Positions 28,830 through 37,637 of a DNA stretch of 55,416 nt are shown here, piece after piece. Source of the stretch: DATBGS01 sp036557885 (GTDB lineage: Bacteria; Chloroflexota; Ktedonobacteria; Ktedonobacterales; DATBGS01); contig DATBGS010000104.1 of the NCBI GenBank assembly GCA_036557885.1, positions 1 to 55,416 of the forward strand, read 5' to 3'. Each line of letters begins with the position of its first letter. Position 1 is the first letter of the stretch. The translations under genes were made by a program, and so were the position numbers. A model generated the notes under the pieces. The model ran no database searches, had not been told where the DNA came from, and worked only from the letters and a program-made list of their open reading frames with translations.

Positions 28830-31013
28830 ATGGCGGATCGCAGCGGGCAGCTACTGGGCAACTATCGGCTGGCGCGGCTGCTGGGAGAAGGCGGCTTTGC
28901 CGATGTGTATCTGGGCGAGCATCTGCACCTGGGGACAGAGGCCGCCATCAAAGTGCTGCACACGCATCTCGTTGGCGATGATTGGGAGAGCTTTCGCAAG
29001 GAGGCGCGTATCATTGCCGGACTGATCCACCCCCATATCGTGCGGCTGCTCGATTTTGACGTTAAAGAGGGCATGCCCTTTCTGGTGATGGCCTATGCCC
29101 CCAACGGCACGCTGCGCCGCCGCCATTCCAGGGGTGAGCCGGTGCCTGTTGCCGCCGTTGTGTCGTATATCAGCCAGGTTGCCAGCGCCTTGCAGTATGT
29201 GCACGAGCATAAGCTGATTCACCGCGATGTGAAGCCAGAAAACTTGCTGGTGGGAACAGATGGGGAGATTCTGCTGAGCGATTTTGGCGTGGCGATTATT
29301 GCGCAGACCTCGCGCGAGCCGAATATTCAGGGCATCGGCGGGACCGTCGCGTATATGGCGCCCGAACAGATTCAGAGCAAGCCAGGCGCCGCCAGCGATC
29401 AGTATGCGCTGGGGGTGGTGGTCTACGAATGGCTGACGGGCGAGCGCCCTTTTACCGGCTCCTTTACCGAAATGGCAACCAAGCATATTCTGGTGGAGCC
29501 ACCGCCGCTGCGCGAGCGTGTGCCAACGCTTGCGCCAGAAGTGGAGGCAGTGGTGCTGCGCGCGCTGGCGAAAAACCCGGCCCGGCGTTTCCCCAGCGTG
29601 CAGGCGTTTGGGCTGGCATTTGAGGAGGCCGCTGGCGCCGGACAAGCAACGCTCATCGGGCTAAAAACGCCTATGCCTGTTGTTTCAGCACCCCCGTTGA
29701 CTCCCCGTTCTTCAACTGAAGGGACGTTTCCCGCCGCCACGCTGGGGAGCAGCACGGCCAATGAAGCATCGCTCAGTACCCGTGTCCAGGTTTCATTGCT
29801 GGTTCCTGGGAGCGAAGTACCCCTCTCGGTGTCATCCAGCACGCCCGTTGACCCTTCTGCCCAGACGCTGTATGCTCCGCCCGCCGCGCCTGCGAAGCAA
29901 AGCGCGCCCGCTTTGTTGCCACAATCCGCGCAAAGACGGCTCTCCCGCCGCGCGGTGCTGGGCGGGCTGGTTGGCCTGGTGGGAGCGGCGGGCGGCATTA
30001 GCTGGCTGCTCCTGTCGCAGCGCCCCACTGCGACTGGCACAGTTATCCCGCCAACCCCCACTTTCACACCCACCCCTTTGGAAGCGACCCGACTCTTGAC
30101 CTATCGGGGCCATTCCACGAATGTATATGCCGTTGCCTGGTCGCCCGATGGCACACGCATCGCTTCTGGGGCTGGCGCCCAGCCCACTCTGGATGTGGAT
30201 CACACGGTGCAAGTTTGGGAGTCGGCTGCGGGGACTCCCCTGCTCACCTATCGCGGGCATACACAGTCAATCAGTGGTATGGACTGGTCGCCAGATAGCA
30301 AGCTGATTGCCTCGGCCAGCTATGATGGCACGGTGCAGGTCTGGGAGGCAAATGCTGGGGCCAGTCCGCTGGTTACGTATCGCGGGCATAAAAACCATGT
30401 ATGGGATGTGGCCTGGTCGCCCGATGGCAACTTTATCGCTTCTTGTGGGGCCGATGGCACGGTGCAGGTCTGGAAAGCGGCCACTGGCAGCCTCGTTTAC
30501 ACCTATCGCCGCCATCTTAAGGGTGTTGCATCGGTTGAATGGTCGCGTGATGGCTCACAGATTCTCTCGGCCAGCTATGACACCACTGTTCATATCTGGG
30601 ATGCTTTCAGTGGGACGCTGGCGCTCAAATATACCGGCCATATTGATTGGGTGAAGTCGGCGGTCTGGTCGCCTGATGGCACGCGCGTGGCTTCTGGCGG
30701 GGGCAATAATGATCTGGGATTGGATAAGGATAATTCAGTGCAGATTTGGGACGCAAAGACGGGAAACCTTCTGGTCACCTATACGGGCCACCCTTTACCA
30801 GTGTTTGGCATCATCTGGTCGCCCGATGGCGCGCACATTGCGTCCTGTGGGGCGGATAACAACGTGCGCGTCTGGAATGCGGCCAATGCCGATACACTCT
30901 TCTCGTACAGCCACCACACGAATCTGGTCGAAAGCCTCTCCTGGTCGCCGGATGGCACGCGCGTCGTCTCTGGCAGCGATGATAAGACGGCGCAAGTCTG
31001 GTGGGCGAAGTAG
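28830..31013 (+). CDS. Transmembrane Ser/Thr protein kinase with WD40 propeller
   Basis: 727 residues from ATG 28830. Hanks-type kinase domain (about 8-270): LGEGGFADVYLG glycine loop, AAIKVL lysine, HRDVKPENLL catalytic loop, DFG, and YMAPEQ. A Ser/Thr/Pro/Ala-rich juxtamembrane region (about 280-380) follows, then one membrane helix (SRRAVLGGLVGLVGAAGG). Outside lie seven WD40 repeats, each with a YxGH ... W(S)PDG ... VW pattern, enough for one closed propeller. A twin-arginine-like RR stands directly before the membrane helix. Kinases of this build are expanded in Ktedonobacteria and other Chloroflexota. The ligand is unknown; the propeller probably binds a wall or surface component. Single-gene unit. 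Confidence 0.96.
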   Translation: MADRSGQLLGNYRLARLLGEGGFADVYLGEHLHLGTEAAIKVLHTHLVGDDWESFRKEARIIAGLIHPHIVRLLDFDVKEGMPFLVMAYAPNGTLRRRHSRGEPVPVAAVVSYISQVASALQYVHEHKLIHRDVKPENLLVGTDGEILLSDFGVAIIAQTSREPNIQGIGGTVAYMAPEQIQSKPGAASDQYALGVVVYEWLTGERPFTGSFTEMATKHILVEPPPLRERVPTLAPEVEAVVLRALAKNPARRFPSVQAFGLAFEEAAGAGQATLIGLKTPMPVVSAPPLTPRSSTEGTFPAATLGSSTANEASLSTRVQVSLLVPGSEVPLSVSSSTPVDPSAQTLYAPPAAPAKQSAPALLPQSAQRRLSRRAVLGGLVGLVGAAGGISWLLLSQRPTATGTVIPPTPTFTPTPLEATRLLTYRGHSTNVYAVAWSPDGTRIASGAGAQPTLDVDHTVQVWESAAGTPLLTYRGHTQSISGMDWSPDSKLIASASYDGTVQVWEANAGASPLVTYRGHKNHVWDVAWSPDGNFIASCGADGTVQVWKAATGSLVYTYRRHLKGVASVEWSRDGSQILSASYDTTVHIWDAFSGTLALKYTGHIDWVKSAVWSPDGTRVASGGGNNDLGLDKDNSVQIWDAKTGNLLVTYTGHPLPVFGIIWSPDGAHIASCGADNNVRVWNAANADTLFSYSHHTNLVESLSWSPDGTRVVSGSDDKTAQVWWAK

Positions 31014-31042
31014 CAGACATAGACGATTTCCCCACGCTACTC

Positions 31043-31115
31043 TTGACAATCAAAGCAGGGGATGCTATAATTCGTGTATTCCATCTAATAGATTTTATTC
31101 CACATGTTGGAATAA
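31043..31115 (+). promoter_or_regulatory. Consensus promoter and palindromic operator of the IclR gene
   Basis: TTGACA (31043-31048), 17 bases, TATAAT (31066-31071): an exact sigma-70-type consensus. Downstream, in the start-site region, a half-site TATTCCA (31077-31083) is followed by the 8-base palindrome TTATTCCA-CATGT-TGGAATAA (31095-31115). The position and the repeated half-site suggest autorepression by the IclR protein encoded 19 bases further on. Confidence 0.88.
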
Positions 31116-31133
31116 CTAGCGAAGTAAGCAGCA

Positions 31134-31910
31134 ATGAGCCTCCCCGAAGCGCACGAAACCAAAGTAGGTGTTCTGGATAAGGCAGTGGCAATTCTGCTGG
31201 CCTTTCCACGCGGCGACCTGGCGCTGTCTCCGCTGGAGCTTGCTGCGCGCACCCATCTTCCCCTGCCAACGGTCTATCGTCTGGCGCAGGCGCTGTGTGA
31301 GCATGGGTTGTTGATGAAAGAGGGGCAGCAGTTTCGCCTGGGCATGACCCTGGCGCGTCTGGGTCTGCTGGCGATTGAAGGGATTGATGTGCGCCGCCAG
31401 GCTCAACCCCATCTGCACTGGCTCAATGCGCAGACGGAAGAAAACGCTGAACTCCACCTGCGGCAGGAGGATACGCGCATTGTGATCGAGGTGGTGAGCA
31501 GCCCGCACAACCTGCGCCCATTTGCGGAGGTGGGCGCGCCGCTACCGCTGCACCGGGGCGCCGCCGGAAAAGTGCTGCTGGCCTGGCTTCCCCCGGCAGA
31601 GCGAGATGCGCGGGCTTCGGCCAGCGCCGCCCGCTTTGGGAGTGGTCAACCCTTTGACCTCCCGCGCTTTGTGGCCGAACTGGAGCAGGTACGGGCCACA
31701 GGCTGGGCCACGAGCGAGGGTGAACGCATCCCAGGCGTTGCAGCGATTGCGGCTCCGATCTTTGTTCCCGGTGAAAAGGTTGCCGGGGCCATCACGCTGG
31801 TGGCGCCCTCTGCGCGCCTGGGTGAAGAACAGCGCGCTCGCTATGTCCCGCTGGTCTGCGCGGCGGCAGACCGTATTTCGCGTGATCTGGGCTATGCCCG
31901 AACCCTCTGA
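31134..31910 (+). CDS. IclR-family transcriptional regulator
   Basis: 258 residues. N-terminal winged helix: VLDKAVAILLAFPRGD, LSPLELAARTHLPLPTVYRL (HTH) and a wing ending QQFRLGMTLARLG. The C-terminal effector domain has LHRGAAGKVLLAWLPPAE, GWATSEGERIPGVAAIAAPIF and the final VAGAITLVAPSARLG. IclR proteins bind small organic acids such as glyoxylate, pyruvate or aromatic-pathway intermediates. The gene is 46 bases upstream of the aconitase gene on the same strand, so both may be read from the promoter at 31043, making aconitase expression dependent on this regulator. The palindrome TTATTCCA-N5-TGGAATAA is the likely target. Confidence 0.95.
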   Translation: MSLPEAHETKVGVLDKAVAILLAFPRGDLALSPLELAARTHLPLPTVYRLAQALCEHGLLMKEGQQFRLGMTLARLGLLAIEGIDVRRQAQPHLHWLNAQTEENAELHLRQEDTRIVIEVVSSPHNLRPFAEVGAPLPLHRGAAGKVLLAWLPPAERDARASASAARFGSGQPFDLPRFVAELEQVRATGWATSEGERIPGVAAIAAPIFVPGEKVAGAITLVAPSARLGEEQRARYVPLVCAAADRISRDLGYARTL

Positions 31911-31956
31911 ACGAAGAGGCACGAGTATTGTAAGGAGCAGACAAGGAGCAGACATC

Positions 31957-34900
31957 ATGGCATCAAAAGAGCGACCAAAAAACGCCTTTGGCGCCCGACA
32001 GCATCTGTCTGGGGCGGCCAGGACCATCAACTACTATCGGCTGGGGGCGCTGGCCGATCAGGGCGTGGCCGACCTGAGCAAACTGCCTTTCACGGTCAAG
32101 ATTTTTCTGGAGAATCTGCTGCGCAACTGCGGCGTCCCGCATGTCACTGAGGAAGATGTGCTGGCGCTGGCGCGCTGGACGCCCGGCCAGGACGAGGGCG
32201 AGGCACTACGTTCGTTTTCCTTCTTGCCCGCGCGGGTCATTTTGCAGGACTTTACCGGCGTCCCGGCGGTGGTGGACCTGGCGGCCATGCGCGATGCGGT
32301 GGAGAAGCTGGGCGGCGACCCCAAGCGCATCAATCCGCTGGTGCCTGCCGATCTGGTGATTGATCACTCCGTTCAGGTAGATCGCTTTGGCTCCAACCTG
32401 GCCTTTAGCTTTAATGTCGGCCAGGAATACGGGCGCAACGGCGAGCGTTACGCGCTCTTGCGTTGGGCGCAGCAGGCGTTCCAGAACTTTAGCGTCGTGC
32501 CGCCAGGGACGGGCATTGTCCATCAGGTGAACCTGGAATATCTGGCAAAAGTGGTTCAGACCAAACCAGATGATCATCAGATGGTGGCCTTCCCTGATAC
32601 GCTGGTTGGTACCGACTCCCACACCACGATGGTTAACGGCCTGGGCGTGCTGGGCTGGGGCGTGGGTGGCATCGAGGCCGAGGCGGTGCTGCTGGGCCAG
32701 CCGCTGGAGATTGTCACGCCGATTGTGCTGGGCTTCCGCTTTACCGGGCGTTTGCCAGAAGGCTCGACGGCGACTGATCTGGTGCTGACGGTTGCCCAGA
32801 TGCTGCGCAAAAAGGGTGTGGTGGGCAAGTTTGTGGAGTTTAGCGGGCCGGGGCTGAGCCAGCTTCCGCTGGCGGACCGCGCGACGCTGGCAAACATGGC
32901 CCCCGAATATGGCGCGACGGCGGCGCTTTTCCCGGTGGATGAGGAGACGCTGCGCTATCTGCGCCTGACCGGGCGCGATGAGGCGCTGATTAAGCTGGTG
33001 GAACGCTATACCAAAGAGCAGGGCCTCTTCCGTACCGATGCGGGGCCGGAACCCGTCTTTAACGATCTGATGGAACTGGACCTGGCAACGGTGGAACCCA
33101 GCCTGGCCGGGCCGCGCCGCCCGCAAGACCGCGTGCCGCTGGCGCAGGTGGGCCGTAATTTTCACTCATCGTTTCCGGCAGCCGGGCAGATCGGCACTGA
33201 ATCTGGCGGAGCTGCCGTCGCCACGCTGCCCAAAGTGGCCGAGGTGGAACTTGATTCCGAGCGCGTGCCCTTGAGCGATGGCTCGGTGGTGATTGCTGCT
33301 ATTACCAGTTGCACCAACACTTCTAACCCCGCTGTGATGGTGGGCGCCGGACTGCTGGCAAAGCACGCGGTGGAGCGCGGGCTGCGCGTGCGCCCGACGG
33401 TCAAGACCAGCCTGGCCCCCGGCTCCAAAGTCGTGACGGATTACCTCACACGCGCAGATCTGATGCCCTATCTGGAGGCGTTGGGCTTCCATCTTGTCGG
33501 CTACGGGTGCACAACCTGCCTGGCTGAAGGGACGCCGGTGCTGCTTGCCAATGGCACCACGCGCCGCATTGAAGACATGCCCAACGCGGGCGGGTCAGTG
33601 CTCTTTGGCCCAACGGCAGATACGAAGCTGGGCATGGCAATGCAGACCGAGGCGATAGAGCAAGGCGCGCGCGAGTGCGTCTCGCTTGTTTTGCAAGATG
33701 GGCGCACCCTGACCTGCACACCAGACCACGAGATGCTGCGCGCAGATGGACGCTGGGTGCGCGCAGACGAGCTTGTGCCAGGCCGTGATCGTGTTGTGGT
33801 TGGGCTGGAAGCGCCGCTGGACGAGCCTGGAGAAGACGAGGTTGGCTACGTGCTGCACGCGGGCGACCTGAAACTGACCCTGGATACGCCCCAGGAACGG
33901 CTGCGCACATTGGCCTTTGCGCGCCTGGTGGGTCATTTGCTCAGCGACGGCTCGATCAGTGTGCATGGGCAAGGGCGCATCCATGTTGGGCAGGCGATTG
34001 ACCGCCAGGTTGTGCTCAATGATATTGAACTGCTGACGGGCTGCCGTCCCGCTGCCACGCGCTACGACGAGCGGAAGTGGGCCATCGTGCTGCCGATGCA
34101 GCTTACCAAAGCGATCACGGCTTTGCCTGGCGTCCGCATCGGGCGGCGCATCGAACAGGCTCCAACGCTGCCAGCTTTTGTGCTGGATGAGAACTTCCCG
34201 GTGGCAGTGGTGCGCGAGTTCCTGGGTGGCCTCTTTGGAGCGGATGGGCAGGCCCCCGTCTTGCATCGCTGGGGCAAGGATGAAGAGGACTCAACTCTGG
34301 AACCCCCGCAATTTGCCCAAAGCGCCAGGCCAGAGCACAAAGAAATCCTCAAGCAGGTCATGCGCGATATGCTCCGGCTTCTGGCACGCTGTGGCGTCCA
34401 GACCAACGGGGCGAGGATATATGAATACCTGACCCGGCAGGCAGCTTCCTCCTATCCCACAGCGCAAGACGGTATTCCGCGCGTGGAGGTGCGGCTGGCG
34501 CTTCCCGATGGCCTGTCGTTTGTGGAGCGCGTGGGTTTCCGTTATTGCATAGATAAGCAGATGCGCTCCAGCGCGGCGGCGGTTTACTGGCGCACAGTGG
34601 GGCGCATCAATGAGCAGCGCCTGTGGATGGCGGCTCGTTTGGAAGAACTGCACGAGTCACAGCGCGAACTGACGTTCGCTCAGGCGCGTAAACTCGCGGC
34701 AGCGGAACTGACCAAGCGCGAAACCGTCATAGATCTGCATTACTCGCTGCTTGAGGGGCATGATCGTTTCACGCGGCTCCCGCAGGCGACGACGCGCAAA
34801 TTCCAGCCGCTCCATCGAGAGAGCTGCGGTTTTCTCTCGCCAGTGGCGCTGTTCCGACAGATGAGGGTGCGCGAGTGGTTCGCGCTGCTCGGCTCACGTG

Positions 34901-36270
34901 TGGAAACAGGGGCAGATACCGTCTCCAGCAAGTCCATCTCCAGCAAGCGTTACTGCGTCGAGAAAGAAGCGCTGACCCTTCCAACCTTCTCCCTCCAGGT
35001 GGCAGATCGCCAGGCAGCAGGAAAGCGAGCGGTGTACGATCTGGCGGTGGATGATCTCCATGCCTTTGTCGCTGGTACGTTCGCCGTTCATAACTGCATC
35101 GGCAACAGCGGCCCACTGCTTGAGCCGGTGTCGCAAGCTATCCAGGCCAATAATATGACCGTTGTTTCGGTCCTCAGCGGCAACCGCAACTTTGAGGGGC
35201 GCATCCACCCGGAGGTGCGTGCCTCCTATCTGGCTTCGCCGCCGCTGGTCGTGGCCTACGCGCTGGCTGGAACGGTGGATGTTGATCTGGTGCATGACCC
35301 CATAGGCACTGACCGCAGCGGCCAGCCCGTCTACCTGCAAGAAATCTGGCCCTCGCCGGAAGAGATCAGCAAGACCATTGCGGAATCAGTTGGCCCCGAC
35401 CTCTTCAAGCGCGAATATGCGCGTGTCTTCGAAGGCGATGAGCGCTGGCGCACGCTGCCTATCCCGGCGGGGGGCCTCTACGAGTGGGACGGTGATTCTA
35501 CCTATGTGCAGTTGCCGCCCTTCTTTGAGAACCTCTCCAAAGAGCCGGGGCCGCTCAGCGACATTACCAACGCGCGCCTGCTGGCGATGCTGGGTGATTC
35601 GGTCACAACTGATCATATCTCGCCCGCTGGCTCGATTGGCAAGGACAGCCCCGCCGGAAAATACCTCATAGCGCATGGGGTCGAGCAGCGTGACTTCAAC
35701 AGCTACGGTGCGCGCCGCGGCAACCATGAAGTGATGATGCGCGGGACGTTTGCCAATGTGCGCCTGCGCAACGAGTTGGCTGGCGGCAAGGAAGGCGGCT
35801 GGACGGTCCACCTGCCCAATGGTGAACTGATGACCATCTACGATGCTTCGATGCAATACCAGCGCGAGGGCACGCCGCTGGTGATTATCGGCGGGCGCGA
35901 ATATGGCAGCGGCAGTTCGCGCGACTGGGCTGCCAAGGGTACGCTGCTGTTGGGGGTGAAGGCGGTCATCGTGGAAAGCTACGAGCGCATCCACCGCAGC
36001 AACCTGATCGGTATGGGTGTGATGCCGCTGGAATTTCTGCCAGGTGAGACGCGCAGCAGCCTGGGACTCACTGGCCGCGAGGTCTACGAGATTACGGGCA
36101 TTGCGGAGGGACTCACTCCTGGCAAACGCCTCACGGTGCGCGCCAGGGGCGAAGATGGCAAGGAAACCACTTTCACGGTTATTGCTCGCCTGGATACACC
36201 GGTTGAGGTTGAGTATTACCGGCAAGGCGGCATCTTACCAGCAGTGCTGCGCCAGTTGATGCAGCATTGA
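31957..36270 (+). CDS. acnA: Aconitate hydratase (AcnA type) precursor interrupted by an intein
   Basis: Precursor of 1437 residues; removal of a 526-residue intein (residues 521-1046) leaves 911, the usual AcnA/IRP length. The start is ATG 31957 (AAGGAGC in front), although the frame is open further upstream through the IclR gene. The extein shows TDSHTTMVNGLGVLGWGVGG, the Fe-S cysteine in ITSCTNTSNP, GYGCTT directly before the intein and CIGNSGPL directly after it, then GDSVTTDHISPAGSI and GSSRDWAAKG near the C-terminus. Aconitase converts citrate to isocitrate through a 4Fe-4S cluster. The intein's +1 Cys is itself a cluster ligand, so no active enzyme is expected before splicing. Lies downstream of an IclR gene. 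Confidence 0.97.
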   Translation: MASKERPKNAFGARQHLSGAARTINYYRLGALADQGVADLSKLPFTVKIFLENLLRNCGVPHVTEEDVLALARWTPGQDEGEALRSFSFLPARVILQDFTGVPAVVDLAAMRDAVEKLGGDPKRINPLVPADLVIDHSVQVDRFGSNLAFSFNVGQEYGRNGERYALLRWAQQAFQNFSVVPPGTGIVHQVNLEYLAKVVQTKPDDHQMVAFPDTLVGTDSHTTMVNGLGVLGWGVGGIEAEAVLLGQPLEIVTPIVLGFRFTGRLPEGSTATDLVLTVAQMLRKKGVVGKFVEFSGPGLSQLPLADRATLANMAPEYGATAALFPVDEETLRYLRLTGRDEALIKLVERYTKEQGLFRTDAGPEPVFNDLMELDLATVEPSLAGPRRPQDRVPLAQVGRNFHSSFPAAGQIGTESGGAAVATLPKVAEVELDSERVPLSDGSVVIAAITSCTNTSNPAVMVGAGLLAKHAVERGLRVRPTVKTSLAPGSKVVTDYLTRADLMPYLEALGFHLVGYGCTTCLAEGTPVLLANGTTRRIEDMPNAGGSVLFGPTADTKLGMAMQTEAIEQGARECVSLVLQDGRTLTCTPDHEMLRADGRWVRADELVPGRDRVVVGLEAPLDEPGEDEVGYVLHAGDLKLTLDTPQERLRTLAFARLVGHLLSDGSISVHGQGRIHVGQAIDRQVVLNDIELLTGCRPAATRYDERKWAIVLPMQLTKAITALPGVRIGRRIEQAPTLPAFVLDENFPVAVVREFLGGLFGADGQAPVLHRWGKDEEDSTLEPPQFAQSARPEHKEILKQVMRDMLRLLARCGVQTNGARIYEYLTRQAASSYPTAQDGIPRVEVRLALPDGLSFVERVGFRYCIDKQMRSSAAAVYWRTVGRINEQRLWMAARLEELHESQRELTFAQARKLAAAELTKRETVIDLHYSLLEGHDRFTRLPQATTRKFQPLHRESCGFLSPVALFRQMRVREWFALLGSRVETGADTVSSKSISSKRYCVEKEALTLPTFSLQVADRQAAGKRAVYDLAVDDLHAFVAGTFAVHNCIGNSGPLLEPVSQAIQANNMTVVSVLSGNRNFEGRIHPEVRASYLASPPLVVAYALAGTVDVDLVHDPIGTDRSGQPVYLQEIWPSPEEISKTIAESVGPDLFKREYARVFEGDERWRTLPIPAGGLYEWDGDSTYVQLPPFFENLSKEPGPLSDITNARLLAMLGDSVTTDHISPAGSIGKDSPAGKYLIAHGVEQRDFNSYGARRGNHEVMMRGTFANVRLRNELAGGKEGGWTVHLPNGELMTIYDASMQYQREGTPLVIIGGREYGSGSSRDWAAKGTLLLGVKAVIVESYERIHRSNLIGMGVMPLEFLPGETRSSLGLTGREVYEITGIAEGLTPGKRLTVRARGEDGKETTFTVIARLDTPVEVEYYRQGGILPAVLRQLMQH
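33517..35094 (+). other. Class 1 intein with LAGLIDADG homing endonuclease in aconitase
   Basis: 526 residues. Block A: CLAEGTPVLLANG with catalytic Cys1. Block B: GRTLTCTPDHEML with the TxxH pair (intein residues 68-71). Two LAGLIDADG motifs: LVGHLLSDG (137-145) and FLGGLFGADG (235-244), each with the acidic Asp. Block F: VYDLAVDDLHAFVAG. Block G: FAVHN followed by extein Cys+1. All residues needed for splicing (Cys1, block B His, penultimate His, terminal Asn, Cys+1) are present and both endonuclease aspartates are intact, so splicing and homing both look possible. The insertion point splits GYGCTT/CIGNSG, the most conserved loop in the enzyme, as usual for inteins. Confidence 0.95.
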
Positions 36271-36276
36271 TCTTAC

Positions 36277-36328
36277 TATAACGCAGGTGGCCTGCCCTAC
36301 ATATGTGGGGCAGGCCACCTGCGTTATA
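36277..36328 (+). terminator. Long perfect hairpin after the aconitase gene
   Basis: Arms of 21 bases pair without mismatch (36277-36297 with 36308-36328), enclosing a loop containing CATATG that can itself pair almost completely. Six bases after the aconitase stop. No T-tract follows, so it may be an mRNA 3'-end stabiliser or a bidirectional block between the convergent genes, and not a classical terminator. Confidence 0.75.
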
Positions 36329-36382
36329 AGCATGAGAAGCATGTTTTCAGGAAGCTAAAGCCGCGCTTACGGGCGCGAGCGG

Positions 36383-37138
36383 CTAACTGCTGCTGCTACC
36401 CAGGTCTTGCTGGAGTATCTGCACGATCTGATGCAGGTCTTTGGCAGCGGCTACAATGTCATCGTGCGCGGTTTTCAGGTCGCTCCGATAGGTTTTCAAC
36501 GTGGCGTCGGTGCCGGGATAGTTGGCCGGAACGAGGCTGGGAATCAGCCCTTGCGCGTCGTTGGTTTTGGCCGTCGCGTCGGCCAGCTTTGCGTTGTAGT
36601 CCGACTGGAGCGCCAGCAGGTGCGTCACGTCTTTGCCCGCGTCCTTGTCCTTCTGGATGGCGTCGGTAATTTTGTCGTTGCCAGCCACCAGGCGCGCAAT
36701 CACGTTTTGCTCATGGAACAGCAGGATTTCGCCCGCGTCGCGCGGAATGACAACGGCATAAATGCGGAACTGCACATAAATGTTTTTGACATCGGCCACT
36801 GCCGCTTTGATGTCGGTTTCGGCGTCCAGCTTCGATTTGAGCGCGTTCAGGCCGTCTTTGTTGGTCTGTACATCGCTCAGGATGGTCTGGCGCTGCTGGT
36901 CGGTCAGCGCTTTGTGGTTTTGGGCTGCGCCCGCCAGTTTATCCAGCGCCGCCAGCCGCTCGTCAATGAGGGCGTCTCCAACTTTTTGCACACAGGCCAC
37001 TGAGGTACAGCGTGCTCTGGGGGTTGGCGTCGCGTCAGCGGGTGCCGCCAGCGCGGTTCCTGCCAGGGCTGTCACGCCCAGCAGCGCCAACGACCACGCG
37101 ACCAGATGCTTAGAAACGAGATGTTTGAGCATCTTCAT
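36383..37138 (-). CDS. Secreted helical protein, unknown function
   Basis: 251 residues. A signal peptide (basic start MKMLKHLVSKH, hydrophobic core WSLALLGVTALAG, cleavage after TALAA) is followed by a mature part that is almost entirely alpha-helical and rich in Ala, Asp, Lys and Leu (for example KLDAETDIKAAVADVKNIYV and HDDIVAAAKDLHQIVQ). A single Cys pair at RCTSVACVQ near the mature N-terminus could make a disulfide. No family recognised; similar predicted helical-bundle exported proteins occur in actinobacteria and Chloroflexota. Its ATG overlaps the stop of the upstream lipoprotein gene by four bases, so the two are coupled. Confidence 0.72.
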   Translation of the reverse strand: MKMLKHLVSKHLVAWSLALLGVTALAGTALAAPADATPTPRARCTSVACVQKVGDALIDERLAALDKLAGAAQNHKALTDQQRQTILSDVQTNKDGLNALKSKLDAETDIKAAVADVKNIYVQFRIYAVVIPRDAGEILLFHEQNVIARLVAGNDKITDAIQKDKDAGKDVTHLLALQSDYNAKLADATAKTNDAQGLIPSLVPANYPGTDATLKTYRSDLKTAHDDIVAAAKDLHQIVQILQQDLGSSSS

Positions 37139-37446
37139 GGCTGCGTCTCCTGGTCATTGCCTGGGTTTTGATTGGCATTGTTCTGGTCGTTGTTGAGCGT
37201 GTTGACATCGTTTTGCGTTTGCTGATCAAGCTGCTGAAGGGCATTGATGTCGCTGCTGGCGTTTCCGCTGCCCGTCTGGCCTGTCCCCGTCTGGCCGCTG
37301 CCGCTCGTGGACTGTCCACTTGGGACGCTGCCGCCGCTGGAGGCCGGGCCAGTGCGGGCGCAGCCGCCCAGCGCGAGCGTCACACCCAATGCCAGCACCA
37401 AGATGGGCAACCAGAAGCGGTTGCGTTTGCTGCTGTGTTTTTTCAT
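37135..37446 (-). CDS. Small Gly/Ser/Asn/Gln-rich lipoprotein
   Basis: 103 residues from ATG 37446; the first ATG in frame at 37581 would add a basic, unlikely extension. Signal peptide FWLPILVLALGVTLALGGC with a clear lipobox. The mature part is low complexity: Gly/Ser/Thr (SGSGQTGTGQTGSG), then INALQQLDQQTQNDVNTLNN and an Asn/Gln-rich tail. It is probably an unstructured surface anchor or spacer. Coupled by ATGA with the downstream secreted helical protein, suggesting that they act together outside the membrane. Confidence 0.7.
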   Translation of the reverse strand: MKKHSSKRNRFWLPILVLALGVTLALGGCARTGPASSGGSVPSGQSTSGSGQTGTGQTGSGNASSDINALQQLDQQTQNDVNTLNNDQNNANQNPGNDQETQP

Positions 37447-37637
37447 AAGTTCACTTACCACTTTCTGCTTCTTTTTGCGCCATGTTCCCCGGCGCGAGCG
37501 CATCCATCTGAGAACATAAAGAGCAAAGAGTTGCGCGCTCACGCGCTTCTGGCGTAATCGTAGCCGGTGGAGCTGAGGCATGGCTGAGTCGCAGATTAGA
37601 GATTGCTGAGAAGGCTTGCCATAGGAAAGAAGGGGGA

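Noticed and set aside
31522..31956. Open reading frame upstream of and continuous with aconitase, which would add 145 residues.
   Set aside because: It runs out of frame through the IclR gene, has no aconitase-like sequence, and ATG 31957 has a good Shine-Dalgarno sequence.
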